The notes: generated by a model not told the origin, from the sequence alone. DNA of 64,000 bases from Armatimonadota bacterium (GCA_013178155.1 JABLXH010000025.1:1-64000); one strand, 5' to 3'. Positions 9,267-18,748 are shown, counted from the first letter of the stretch. Numbers and translations: made by a program.

Positions 9267-10088
9267 ATGTCCTGCAAGCTGATGATTGGCGTGATGCTGC
9301 ACCTGCACGAGGGCGGCGCCGACGAGGCGATGGCCAAGGTCCGCGGACTCGATCTGCCATCGTGCCAGGTCGGCTGGCCGCCGTTTGGCAGCCTGGAGAC
9401 CGGCGAGGCTCTACGGGCAGCCGCTGACGCCCATGACGTGACCATCACGACACTGTGGGCCGCGCTCCCGGGCCCTGCGGTGTGGAACTTCACCGAGGGG
9501 CCGTCCACCATCGGCCTGGTGCCGGGCGAATGGCGTGCCGAGCGGGTGAAGGCCCTGCAGGCCGCGGCCGAGGTGGCGGGCAAGATCGGGGTGCAGTCTA
9601 TCACCACCCATTGCGGGTTCATTCCCTTTTGGCCCGGTGACCGGCTGTATATTGAAACAGTCGCGGCCCTGAAGGACGTCTGCGCCGCCTGCCAGGACAA
9701 CGGTGTGGAGTTCTGGTACGAGACCGGCCAGGAGACACCCATCACGCTTCTGCGCACTATCCAGGATGTCGGCTATGACAAGCAGGGCATCAACCTGGAT
9801 CCCGCCAACCTGCTGATGTATGGCAATGGCAATCCTGTGGACGCGTTGGACGTGTTTGGGCAATGGGTCCGCGGCGTTCACGCCAAGGATGGGGAGTACC
9901 CCACTGACGGGGCGAACCTGGGAGTGGAGAAACCCATGGGCGAAGGCCGGGTCAACTTCCCGGTGCTGGTACCGAAGCTCAAGTCGCTGGGCTACTGTGG
10001 GGCCCTGACCATCGAACGCGAGATCAGTGGCGAGCAGCAGATCGCGGACATCAAGCGCGCCATCGCCATTCTCGAACCCCTGTGCTGA
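9267..10088 (+). CDS. Sugar phosphate isomerase/epimerase (TIM barrel, xylose isomerase-like)
   Basis: SITTHCGFIPF, EFWYETGQETPITLLRTI, GINLDPANLLMYG, VRGVHAKDGEYP, LGYCGALTIEREI. Confidence 0.9.
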   Translation: MSCKLMIGVMLHLHEGGADEAMAKVRGLDLPSCQVGWPPFGSLETGEALRAAADAHDVTITTLWAALPGPAVWNFTEGPSTIGLVPGEWRAERVKALQAAAEVAGKIGVQSITTHCGFIPFWPGDRLYIETVAALKDVCAACQDNGVEFWYETGQETPITLLRTIQDVGYDKQGINLDPANLLMYGNGNPVDALDVFGQWVRGVHAKDGEYPTDGANLGVEKPMGEGRVNFPVLVPKLKSLGYCGALTIEREISGEQQIADIKRAIAILEPLC

Positions 10089-10122
10089 AGCCGCCGGCCA
10101 CCGTTGGCGATGCCGAAGTCAG

Positions 10123-10148
10123 CGGGCCTCCCCGTCTGGGGAGGCCCG
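10123..10148. terminator. Intergenic 11-bp perfect hairpin between convergent genes
   Basis: CGGGCCTCCCC-GTCT-GGGGAGGCCCG. Confidence 0.75.
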
Positions 10149-10173
10149 TTACTTCACTCCGCCGTGGGACCAC

Positions 10174-10296
10174 CTAGTCCTGCGCCGCTGGCCGCTCCTG
10201 GGCCTTGTCCGCCTCGGCCGCCTGCTCTGCCGCCATGTCGCGGTTGGCTTCCTTTCCAGCCACGGGCTTGGGTAAGCAGGTGCAGGAGGAAGTCAT
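10174..10296 (-). pseudogene. Remnant of the 3' end of a GH4 gene (40-codon ORF matching the tail of the GH4 gene at 12243-13748)
   Basis: Minus-strand translation MTSSCTCLPKPVAGKEANRDMAAEQAAEADKAQERPAAQD*; the GH4 gene at 12243 ends ...TKQAAEADKAQERPAAEE*; DNA near-identical over about 55 bp. Confidence 0.75.
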
Positions 10297-10335
10297 CGCC
10301 CGGACAGAGTCCGCGGAGGCCTGGCCTCGGCCCCG

Positions 10336-12216
10336 TCAGGGGTACACCGGAACCGTGTGGACCACCTCGACCGTATGGGCAGGGTCGCTGACTTGCACCC
10401 GGAAGCGGTACTCGCCCGGGACAGTCATGCCTGTCACCTTGCACTCCGCCTTGTTCGGCGTCTCCAGGGTCGCCGTCGCGCCTCGTGGCTGCTGGACTAC
10501 GCTCCAGCGGAAGGCTGTCGGATCACCCTCCACATCCCACGCCCCCGCTCGCAGCAGCGTCCCACCATCGGCCACCGTGACCCGCACCGGGATGCGGTTG
10601 TGCACATCGATGGGCACCGGCGGCTGGTTCCCCGCGAAGACCTTCAGGCGCACCTCGCGGGTCACCGCCTGCTGCCCGTCGCTGACCTGCACCGCAAACG
10701 CGTACTCACCGGGGACCGCCAGACCGTCGACCGTGGCTGTCGCCTGGGTTGGCTCGGCCAGCGTCACAGTGGCCCCCTGCGGCTGCGCCCGCACGGACCA
10801 CCGACATGCCAGCGTGTCGCGGTCAGGGTCCGTCGCTGCGGCCGTCAGTGTCACCTTACTGGCGGGCAGCGTCAGGTAGTCCGGGTGCGACTGCCAGGCT
10901 ACGACGTTTGGCGCCAGGTTGGCCTCGTCCCGCGGGTAGATGGTGAGCACCGCGTCCCCGGGCACCGTCACCCGTAGGGCTTCGCCGCCGCCAAGCGGTT
11001 GCGGCCCCAGCTCCGCGTACGCCTGCCGCCCGACCGTCTGACACACTCCGTACAGCCCCGGCGGCAGGCCAGCGACTGCCACGGTCTGCGCCGTGGCGCC
11101 CGGGCCCGTGTTGATGAGCACCACCGTGAGCCGTCCGCCGGCGTCAAAGGCCAGCGCCCGCACCGAGGGCGCCGAGACCTCCGTGCCGATGCGCACCGCC
11201 CCCGGCCGAACGTAGTGCGAGACCTGCCGGAAGCGCCAGTACCACTGTCCGCCGTTGAAGGTCGTACTGCTGATGTGGCTCAGCGCCGCCTGGTAGTCCG
11301 GGCCGGCCAGGCCATAGACCTCCCAGTAGGAGGTCCCGCCGATGGTGAGGTCGTCATACAGGTGGTCAATGGTCAGGTCCATGAACTCGGTTTGTGCGGT
11401 AGGCAGGCCCCTGGCGAGTGCGAAGTCGCGCAGCCGAGCCATGTAGGCCTGGTTGTCGTTGCCGTACCAGTGGTATGACACTAACCCGATCCAGTCCCAC
11501 AGGTCAGCCTCGCTGCGCAGCGCCTGGACGTAATCCCACGCGACCTGGGCGTTCACGCACTCGGGGAACTGCAGCCGCGTCGGAAACCCCAGCGCCCTGA
11601 GCCGTGGCACGGTCGCCCGCGCCATCCGCAGCACGAACTGCGGGCTGAAGACGTTGTTATTGCCAGCCTCGTTACAGATGCTCAGGAAGTCGGGGTTGAT
11701 GCCATGCGTGTCGCGCAGGCGAAGAAACATCGCGACGATCCACTCGGCATACTCCTGGGGGTCGGCGCCCATCCAGGGCGGCAGGTCGCCGCTGCTCCCG
11801 CCCTGGAAGAAGGAGGGGCTGACATAGAGGTTGAGCTTCTCACCACGCGCCTCGACCGCCTGCTTCCAGGGCACGACCCACGCAGCGACCCGCGCGTCCA
11901 GGTCCGCCACGCTGAAGCCGGACCAGTTGATGTCCTGGGGGTCGGCGTTGTCATTCTCCCACTCCCAACTCCGGAGCCCGACCTTGTTGCCGCACATGCC
12001 CTCGAAACGCAGCCGGTTGAGTCCGAGGTCGTTGACCGCCCGGTCAATGACCTGGTCCCGTAGCAGCGCCGGGGCGGGCAGCCACGGCGTGGTCTTCCCC
12101 CAGCCGAGGATGGTCTGGTACCGCGTCTGCGGGTCCAGGCGCAGCGCCAGGTCCTGGGCCTGCCCGCAGCCCCCGAAGACTACCAGCATCAGGGCGACGC
12201 CAGCTAACCTTGGCAT
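10336..12216 (-). CDS. Secreted glycoside hydrolase, GH30-like, with two C-terminal PKD/Ig-like domains
   Basis: Lipobox-like VFGGC; QTILGWG, ISICNEAGN-like SICNEAGNNNVF, QTEFMD; two DPDRDTLACRWSV / DVEGDPTAFRWSV PKD-type repeats. Confidence 0.78.
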   Translation of the reverse strand: MPRLAGVALMLVVFGGCGQAQDLALRLDPQTRYQTILGWGKTTPWLPAPALLRDQVIDRAVNDLGLNRLRFEGMCGNKVGLRSWEWENDNADPQDINWSGFSVADLDARVAAWVVPWKQAVEARGEKLNLYVSPSFFQGGSSGDLPPWMGADPQEYAEWIVAMFLRLRDTHGINPDFLSICNEAGNNNVFSPQFVLRMARATVPRLRALGFPTRLQFPECVNAQVAWDYVQALRSEADLWDWIGLVSYHWYGNDNQAYMARLRDFALARGLPTAQTEFMDLTIDHLYDDLTIGGTSYWEVYGLAGPDYQAALSHISSTTFNGGQWYWRFRQVSHYVRPGAVRIGTEVSAPSVRALAFDAGGRLTVVLINTGPGATAQTVAVAGLPPGLYGVCQTVGRQAYAELGPQPLGGGEALRVTVPGDAVLTIYPRDEANLAPNVVAWQSHPDYLTLPASKVTLTAAATDPDRDTLACRWSVRAQPQGATVTLAEPTQATATVDGLAVPGEYAFAVQVSDGQQAVTREVRLKVFAGNQPPVPIDVHNRIPVRVTVADGGTLLRAGAWDVEGDPTAFRWSVVQQPRGATATLETPNKAECKVTGMTVPGEYRFRVQVSDPAHTVEVVHTVPVYP

Positions 12217-12241
12217 ACCAGAGCACCTCTGACCCGCGCTA

Positions 12242-12346
12242 CCTACTCCTCCGCCGCTGGCCGCTCCTGGGCCTTGTCCGCCTCAGCCGCCTGCTTCGTC
12301 GCAGCCGCACGGTCGGCTTCCATTTCCTCCACGGTCTTGGTATGCA
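12242..12346. repeat. Direct repeat copy B; copy A lies at about 10173-10276
   Basis: CCGCCGCTGGCCGCTCCTGGGCCTTGTCCGCCTC shared almost identically with 10182-10215. Confidence 0.8.
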
Positions 12347-13748
12347 GGCGCACGCCCGGAGTCGGCCGGTGAGGCACCTGCAGCCCGGCCGCCAACCGCG
12401 CCTTGGCCTCAGCGATGGCGCGGCCGTACTGCGGCAGCCACGGCTCCATTGCTACCAGCATCTCGTCCACCATCTGCCAGATCTCCGGCGGGGTGCACAC
12501 CGCTCCGGTGAGCGGGTCCATCATCATGGCCTGGCGCAGGAGCTGGTCGTCGCCGTGCACCGCCGCTTCCACCGCCAGGCGCTGCACACTGACGCTGGCG
12601 TTGCAGACCGCGGCGCAACCCAACGGCAGGTCACCGATGACCGGCATGTGCAGACCCAGAGCATCCACGAAACCCGGCGCCTCGATGACGCAGTCGTCCG
12701 GCAGGTTGGTGATCACGCCATTATTCCGGACATTGAAGTGCCCACGGTAAATACGGCCCGTCTCCAGCGACTCGATGATGTAAGACCCGTGTTCATGGCC
12801 GCGGTGTTGTGGGTCAAAGCTCCAGGGCTCAGCCTTCATCCAGTTGGGAAAGTCGTGCTCAAACCAGTTGCGCCCCTCGGTGCACACCCGCAGGTACCCG
12901 CCGGTCTCGCCGTTGATCCACGAGCCCAGGTCAATCCAGTTGGGGATCTCCTCTGGACGCTTCCGGTACCACGGCACGTACTCGCTCAGATGCCCGTTGC
13001 TCTCGGTGCTGAAATAGCCGAAGCGGCGCATCATATCAATGCGTACCTTCTCGGTCTTGCTGAGCGTGGGGTGCCGCTCGAAAGCCTCCAGTAGCTTCCC
13101 GGTCAGATCCTCCCCCTTGTGCTGCACCTTGATATACCAGGTCTGGTGGTTGATGCCGGCGCAGATGATGTCGATCTCTGAGGCCGGAATGCCCAGTGCC
13201 TCGCCGATCATCCAATGCCCGCCCTCCACGCCGTGGCACAGACCGATGACCTGTACCCCCCCGCCGTACTTGTTGCAGGCCCAGGTGTTCATGGCCATGG
13301 GGTTGGAGTGGTTGATGAGGATGCAACCGGGTTTGGCGACCTCGCTGATGTCCCGGCAGAACTCCAGCAGCACCGGTATGGTGCGCTGGGCGTACATGAT
13401 CCCGCCGGGCGCCAGGGTGTCACCCACGCACTGGTCCACGCCGTACTTGAGTGGGATGTCAATGTCCAGCGCAAAGGCTTCCAGGCCTCCCACACGCACG
13501 AAGGAGTAGACATAGTCGGCGTCGCGGAAAGCTTCACGCCGGTCCGTGGTGGCCGTGACGCTCGCCGGCAGGCCCGAGTGCTCGATGTCGCGCCGGCATA
13601 GCTGATAGACCATGTCCAGGTTGCGTTCGTTGATGTCGGTGAAGGCGAACTGCGTGTCGCGAAGCTCCGGAACGCACAGGATGTCCCGGACCTGAGCGCG
13701 GGTGAAACCGATGGAACCGGCTCCGACGATGGCGACTTTGATAGGCAT
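12243..13748 (-). CDS. Glycoside hydrolase family 4 (alpha-glucosidase/galactosidase, NAD-dependent)
   Basis: KVAIVGAGSIGFTRAQVRDIL, HSNPMAMNTWACNKYGGGVQVIGLCHGVEGG, GINHQTWYI; start at 13748. Confidence 0.93.
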   Translation of the reverse strand: MPIKVAIVGAGSIGFTRAQVRDILCVPELRDTQFAFTDINERNLDMVYQLCRRDIEHSGLPASVTATTDRREAFRDADYVYSFVRVGGLEAFALDIDIPLKYGVDQCVGDTLAPGGIMYAQRTIPVLLEFCRDISEVAKPGCILINHSNPMAMNTWACNKYGGGVQVIGLCHGVEGGHWMIGEALGIPASEIDIICAGINHQTWYIKVQHKGEDLTGKLLEAFERHPTLSKTEKVRIDMMRRFGYFSTESNGHLSEYVPWYRKRPEEIPNWIDLGSWINGETGGYLRVCTEGRNWFEHDFPNWMKAEPWSFDPQHRGHEHGSYIIESLETGRIYRGHFNVRNNGVITNLPDDCVIEAPGFVDALGLHMPVIGDLPLGCAAVCNASVSVQRLAVEAAVHGDDQLLRQAMMMDPLTGAVCTPPEIWQMVDEMLVAMEPWLPQYGRAIAEAKARLAAGLQVPHRPTPGVRLHTKTVEEMEADRAAATKQAAEADKAQERPAAEE

Positions 13749-14032
13749 GGGGGACCTCCGTAATGGTATGCGCTTGTTCGTGAGACACGCCCCCCGCTGC
13801 GCTGGGTGAAGTGGCATGCCCACAGAGAAAGGCATCCCCGCCCCAGCAGGAGGGCGTATCCTGCGTCACCGATGCCGAGAAGCCGCGATCGCCCGCCGAG
13901 CGCAGCGGCTGGGGGAGCCCCCGACGCATCTCGGGGAACCCACCAGACTGAACAGGAAGGGCGTTCGCTTTGTTCCGAGGGCGCCGAGATACCCCCTCGA
14001 CGAACCCCTTGCCCCCTGTTCGCTGCCCTCCG

Positions 14033-15067
14033 TTACGGCACCAGCACCGCCTTCAGGGCACTCAGGTTCTCCACTGCCTCAAACGCCGCCTCCCACTCCT
14101 GCAGTGGAAACTCATGGGTGATGATGGCCCGGGCGTTGACTTTCCCGAGGGCCAACATGGACAGCGCCCGGTCCCAACTCGTGTAGAAGGTGGACATGTT
14201 GAAAGTGATAGTGCAGACCTTGGTCTGGAACTTGTCCCAGTCCAGTTGCACCGGCTTCTTGCCGGTCAGGCCGATGGCGCAAATGCGGCCGAGTTTGCGC
14301 ACATAGTCCACCGTGCTGGCGATGGCCGGGGCCGCACCGGAACACTCTACGACGAGGTCCGCACCGCGGCCCCCGGTCAGCTCCAGACACCTGGCGACGG
14401 GGTCCTCCCGCTGGAGATTCACCACGTGCTCGACGCCGACCGCGCGGGCGGTCTTGAGCCGCAACGCCTCGTCGGCATCGGTACCTACTACCATGACTGC
14501 CCGGGCGCCTTCGGCCCGGGCGGCCATGGCGGCGATGAGGCCGATAGGGCCGGGGCCGAGCACCACCACGAAGTCCTCCGGCTCGACCTTCCCGCGTTCC
14601 AGCATGTCGGTCACGATGTTGGCGGTGGGCTCGGCCAGAGCCGCCTCCACGAAGGAAAGACCCTCCGGGATGCGGTGCAGCAAGTGTGGCGGATACGCCA
14701 GGTACCGGGCAAAGGCCCCGTCAATGCCCCAGCCGGGCGAGCGCTTCTCGGGGCAGACCTGGATATTGCCGGTCCGGCACAGCCAGCACTTCCCGCAGGC
14801 CAGCGTATGCGGCTCACCGACCACGCGGTCCCCGACTTGCCAGCCTGTCACTTCGCTACCGACCTGTACCACTTCGCCCGCAAACTCGTGGCCCAGGATG
14901 ACTGGGGGCCAGTACGGGAACTCATCGTGCTTCACGTGGATGTCGGTGCCGCAGATGCCGGCAGCCTTGACCTCGATGAGCACCTGGTCGGGTCGCGGCT
15001 GCGGCTCGGGGACCTCGCGTAGCTCGAGATGACCGACGCCCTTCGCGGTCTTGAGGAGAGCTTGCAT
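14033..15067 (-). CDS. Zinc-dependent alcohol/sorbitol dehydrogenase (MDR family)
   Basis: AAGICGTDIHVKHDEFP, ILGHEFAGEVVQVGSEV, CGKCWLCRTGNIQVC, VLGPGPIGLIAAMAARAEGA. Confidence 0.93.
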   Translation of the reverse strand: MQALLKTAKGVGHLELREVPEPQPRPDQVLIEVKAAGICGTDIHVKHDEFPYWPPVILGHEFAGEVVQVGSEVTGWQVGDRVVGEPHTLACGKCWLCRTGNIQVCPEKRSPGWGIDGAFARYLAYPPHLLHRIPEGLSFVEAALAEPTANIVTDMLERGKVEPEDFVVVLGPGPIGLIAAMAARAEGARAVMVVGTDADEALRLKTARAVGVEHVVNLQREDPVARCLELTGGRGADLVVECSGAAPAIASTVDYVRKLGRICAIGLTGKKPVQLDWDKFQTKVCTITFNMSTFYTSWDRALSMLALGKVNARAIITHEFPLQEWEAAFEAVENLSALKAVLVP

Positions 15068-15200
15068 GGGGTCACTCCCTGCTTGGATTCGCTGTCCTGG
15101 AGGGGGCAGAGCAGGGCGATTATACCAGCCCGCCGGAGAAGTGGAAAGGGCCGCCAAGCGGCAGCCCCTTCGGTCACCACTTCGGTTCAGCGGAGACGAT

Positions 15201-16706
15201 TCATCCGCAGGAACCGCTCGGCTTGCGTTTCTGCGAGCAGACGACCTTGGCCACCACTGGTGTCGCCGTGTTGCCTGCGCGGTCGGCAGCGCTGAGGGTG
15301 ATCAGATACCGTCGCCCGTCGCGGTCACGGGGCCAACGTGATGCCCGCAGTTTCAGCATGACGCAAAACGAACCATCGCGCTTGAGCTTCGGCAGGAGGT
15401 CAATGACCTGGTTCTCCTGGCCGTACTCGTCTTCGACGGTCAGTTGGGCCATTGCCAGACCGCTCTCCGTGTCTCGCGCCGAGCCCTTCACCAGAACCGG
15501 CATCCGCGCCCCCAGGGCTGGCCAGAGCACCGTCGTGCTGGGACGACACAACTTGATGACTGGTGGTGTCACATCGCCCGACGACGGCTGGGGATCGGGA
15601 GTCGGTGCCGGGTCAGGGGCGGGCTGAGGGTCAGGAGTGGGCTCCGGGTCAGGCTCCGGCTCGGGGTCGCTACGCAAGGCGACTGTGGCCAGGCCCACGG
15701 CATTACCGGTGCCGACCATGTACAGCTTCAACTCGTTGTCGTCAGCAAAGGCGCCAGGAGCCCCTATCTGTGAACTGCGCCAGGGGATCGCGCTGTCAGG
15801 CACGAAGACCGGAGCAGCCGTCTTGATCCAGTTCAGCCCGTCCGCGCTGCTGGCGTAACCGATGCCCTGGCTGGCCGAGGTTGTGCCACCCCCGTAGTAC
15901 ATGTGGTACATCCCCGCGTGATATATCACCGTACAGTCGGTGGCGCGGCCCGAGTCCCACGACCCCGCTGGGCCTACCTCGACAACCCCGGTGCGCTCCA
16001 CCGGCGCACCCCAGGTGATGCCATCGGGCGAGACGGCCAGACCCACCACCCGCTTCCCGTCCGCTTGACGTGACATGTGGTAGAACATCACGTAGCGGTT
16101 GGCCATGGGGTTGGCGTAGTCAGGGGCGGTCAGCGACGCACCTTCGTTGAAGAGGACATGGCAGGGGCCGTAGGTCCCCACGGAATCGCCGAAGAGCGTG
16201 TAGACGGGCCGATGCGGCGAGCCATAGGCGGCGCAACTGCGGTTGTCCTGCCAGTTCAGCCCATCGGTCGAGATGGCGTGGTAGATGGCGCCGAAGCTGT
16301 ATTCGTTGGCGCCATTCCAGGCCCAGATCTCGAAGCGGTCGCTGTCGGCGTCATAGATGACGCGCGGGCGAACGGCACGGGTGTTCAGGCCACCGCACTG
16401 CTGCGGCGTTCCCCATGAGAGGCCATCGGCAGAGGTCGAGAGGAACACGGTGTCGCCGGAGCCGTTCGTCCACATCATGAACTGCCCCCGGGCGAACAGC
16501 ACACAGGGAAACAGGTTATTGGCGGCAGCTGGCCGGACCGGGTTGCCGGGGTTCTCCTCCGGGGCGGTGAAGTCCGGCTCACCGGCCGCAAGGGTACCCA
16601 TCATAGGGGCAAAGGCAGGGGGGGAGATGGCGTGGCCGCCGCATCCCCCCAGGGCGACGACGGCCAGGACACAAAGGGCGAGTGAAGCGGTTCTGAAGGT
16701 ACACAT
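15201..16706 (-). CDS. Secreted lipoprotein with GH43/GH32/GH130-like beta-propeller and Pro/Asp-rich linker
   Basis: Lipobox LGGC; STSADGLSWGTPQ, AISTDGLNWQDN, AVSPDGITWGAP, YASSADGLNWIK repeats; linker PEPEPDPEPTPDPQPAPDPAPTPDPQP. Confidence 0.75.
   Translation of the reverse strand: MCTFRTASLALCVLAVVALGGCGGHAISPPAFAPMMGTLAAGEPDFTAPEENPGNPVRPAAANNLFPCVLFARGQFMMWTNGSGDTVFLSTSADGLSWGTPQQCGGLNTRAVRPRVIYDADSDRFEIWAWNGANEYSFGAIYHAISTDGLNWQDNRSCAAYGSPHRPVYTLFGDSVGTYGPCHVLFNEGASLTAPDYANPMANRYVMFYHMSRQADGKRVVGLAVSPDGITWGAPVERTGVVEVGPAGSWDSGRATDCTVIYHAGMYHMYYGGGTTSASQGIGYASSADGLNWIKTAAPVFVPDSAIPWRSSQIGAPGAFADDNELKLYMVGTGNAVGLATVALRSDPEPEPDPEPTPDPQPAPDPAPTPDPQPSSGDVTPPVIKLCRPSTTVLWPALGARMPVLVKGSARDTESGLAMAQLTVEDEYGQENQVIDLLPKLKRDGSFCVMLKLRASRWPRDRDGRRYLITLSAADRAGNTATPVVAKVVCSQKRKPSGSCG
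15584..15669. repeat. Low-complexity tandem region encoding the Pro-Glu/Asp linker
   Basis: Iterated GGGTCAGG(A/G)(G/C) units on plus strand. Confidence 0.7.
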
Positions 16707-16886
16707 CCCTGGTGGCCTCCCCCACCAGGCAGGGATACGATGTAGGCTGGGGGTCGCCTGGCAAGAAACTGAGAGAGCCACAAACCGCGGCCGGGCACCT
16801 ATCCCCCAGGAGGAGTATGCCAACCGCAGTGTAGCGCCGGCAGTTCTGGGCCGGCTCAAGGTCTCATCCAGACCCGCTCCAGCCGC

Positions 16887-18122
16887 TCAGCCACACCACT
16901 CACACACGAACCGATACAGCACCTCAACACCCTTCAGCACATCGTCCACGGCGATCTGCTCCTGGTCGCTGTGGGCCACGCCGAGGGTGCCGGGCCCGAA
17001 CCAGCAGGTCGGGATGTGAAGCTGGTTGTTGTACATCCAGGCATCGCAGGAAGCGGTCATGGCCGAGATCCGCTTCTCGCGCCCGGAGGCGACGACGGCC
17101 CGCCCCAGCGCTTCCACCAGCGGGTGATCCGGTGCGATGACACTGGCGTCGTGGCGGTAGGTGAACTCGATCTCGAAGTGGTCGCGCAGCCACTCATCGC
17201 CACAGTTGGCAACCGCCTCGCGCATCTCGGCCATGACCTGCTCCTTGCTGCGGTCGGGCAGGATGCCCAGCACGCCCCGGAAGACGCACTTCTGGGGCGC
17301 CTGCGCCGGCCAATCGCCGGCCTCAAGCTGGCCGATGGTCAGCGGCGCTGGGTTCTCGAACTGGTCAAAGAGCGGGTACTTCCCCCGACTCTCGGCGATG
17401 CAGCGGTCGTGGTACGCGGTGAAGACCTCGATGACCCTGATGGCCTTGAGCAGCGCGCTGACCGTCCCGCCGGGCTTGCCGGAGTGCCCGGACTGCCCGG
17501 TGACCGTGGCCTCGAACCAGACCGCGCCGCGGATCTGCGGGTAGAGCGTGAAGTCCGAAGGCTCCAGTACGATGGCCGCTTCGGCAGTGTCGCCGGTCTT
17601 GCGGACCATGGTCACGGTGCCGTTGCCCCCGACCTCCTCCTCAATGACCAGGTGGCCGATGACATCGCCGCGCAGGTCGGGCCGCAGGTCGCGCAACGCC
17701 CTCATCAGGAAGTACATGGTCGCGATCTGCCCCTTGGCGTCGCACGCCCCACGCCCGAAGACGACCCCGTCGCGCAGTTGTGGCTCAAAGGGCTTCTCCT
17801 GCATGGAGGATGGCGGCACCACGTCCATGTGGGTGTTCATCAGCAGCGACTTGCCCCCACCCGTACCCCTCTGTGCCACCCGCACATTGGGCCGATCGGT
17901 GTAGTCCAGCCCCTTGACCGGTGAGGAGTAGTCCGGGTCCTCCCGCAGCGAGTTGTCATTGGGCACGAAGTCGCACTCGTCGCAGAACTCCTGCATCCTG
18001 GCGTGCAGGTACTCCGCCACCGGCCCCTCCTGGCCCACCGTGGACGGGAAGGCAATCAGGTCCGAGAGCACCTGCGTGACCTCGGGCTTGAGGGATTGGA
18101 GGTAGCTGGTGATGTTGGGCAT
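16887..18122 (-). CDS. M20 family metallopeptidase (ArgE/DapE-like)
   Basis: LMNTHMDVVPP, FGRGACDAKGQIATMYFLM, IEEEVGGNGT, SGHSGKPGGTVSAL; start MPNITSYL at 18122. Confidence 0.92.
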   Translation of the reverse strand: MPNITSYLQSLKPEVTQVLSDLIAFPSTVGQEGPVAEYLHARMQEFCDECDFVPNDNSLREDPDYSSPVKGLDYTDRPNVRVAQRGTGGGKSLLMNTHMDVVPPSSMQEKPFEPQLRDGVVFGRGACDAKGQIATMYFLMRALRDLRPDLRGDVIGHLVIEEEVGGNGTVTMVRKTGDTAEAAIVLEPSDFTLYPQIRGAVWFEATVTGQSGHSGKPGGTVSALLKAIRVIEVFTAYHDRCIAESRGKYPLFDQFENPAPLTIGQLEAGDWPAQAPQKCVFRGVLGILPDRSKEQVMAEMREAVANCGDEWLRDHFEIEFTYRHDASVIAPDHPLVEALGRAVVASGREKRISAMTASCDAWMYNNQLHIPTCWFGPGTLGVAHSDQEQIAVDDVLKGVEVLYRFVCEWCG

Positions 18123-18149
18123 GGCTAGTCCTTTGTCGTTGATCGCAGG

Positions 18150-18213
18150 CCTTTGGTCCCTGGCTTTTGGCCCTTGGCCTTCGGTTCGTTGGCCTTCGGT
18201 TGGTTGGTCTTGG
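18150..18213. repeat. Degenerate heptanucleotide tandem array (about 9 units, NNNNNGG period 7-8)
   Basis: CCTTTGG TCCCTGG CTTTTGG CCCTTGG CCTTCGG TTCGTTGG CCTTCGG TTGGTTGG TCTTGG. Confidence 0.8.
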
Positions 18214-18243
18214 TAGGAGCGCTCACCAGAGCGCGATGCCGTC
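18212..18243 (+). repeat. REP element 1 (GTAG-headed hairpin)
   Basis: GGTAGGAGCGCTCACCAGAGCGCGATGCCGTC; stem GCGCTC-ACCA-GAGCGC. Confidence 0.85.
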
Positions 18244-18249
18244 AGGCTC

Positions 18250-18726
18250 TCAAGCCGTTGGGGCCTCCCACGGCCCCACGCGCCCCCACGGACACTCATC
18301 TATCCTGTTCGCCAACCCGGCCCGCACCGGATTTCCAAGCATGTACTCCAAGTATCGGCGATAGTCCTCTTCGCCACGAATCGCGTGGTCGAAGCACCCC
18401 CTCTGCCACAGACGTCCGCTTCGCCCCAGCGCAGCATTGATGCGCCGGGCAATGTACTTCTTCAGGTCCCCAACGGCCCCGGCCAGGTCCTTGCCGGCAC
18501 CCAACTCGAACACAAGACGCAGGTGGTCAGGCATGATGACATACCCGTCAAGCCGTGCGAAGCCGCGTCCCAGCATCCCTTGGACAGCCTCCGCGACGAT
18601 CACCTTGGCGGCGTCCGAGACAAGCAATGGCTGCCGATCCAGGCAACAGATGGTCACCGAGTAGGTTACACCGGTAGCTGAGTAGCGGCCCAAGCGCAGG
18701 CGGTGTTGAGCGGGTTGTCTGCCCAT
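18250..18726 (-). CDS. REP-associated tyrosine transposase (RAYT, IS200/Y1 family-like)
   Basis: YSVTICCLDRQPLL, GYVIMPDHLRLVFEL, LKKYIARRINAALG, LWQRGCFDHAIRGEEDYRRYLEYMLGNPVRAGL; flanked by REP hairpins. Confidence 0.88.
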   Translation of the reverse strand: MGRQPAQHRLRLGRYSATGVTYSVTICCLDRQPLLVSDAAKVIVAEAVQGMLGRGFARLDGYVIMPDHLRLVFELGAGKDLAGAVGDLKKYIARRINAALGRSGRLWQRGCFDHAIRGEEDYRRYLEYMLGNPVRAGLANRIDECPWGRVGPWEAPTA

Positions 18727-18748
18727 GCCAGTCCCCCGGTCAGATGCG

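Noticed and set aside
15584-15669. Possible CRISPR-like or satellite repeat
   Set aside because: Short irregular units that encode an in-frame Pro/Glu/Asp linker; no spacers.
16971-17924. 317 aa plus-strand ORF
   Set aside because: Antisense to the M20 peptidase; composition typical of shadow ORF.
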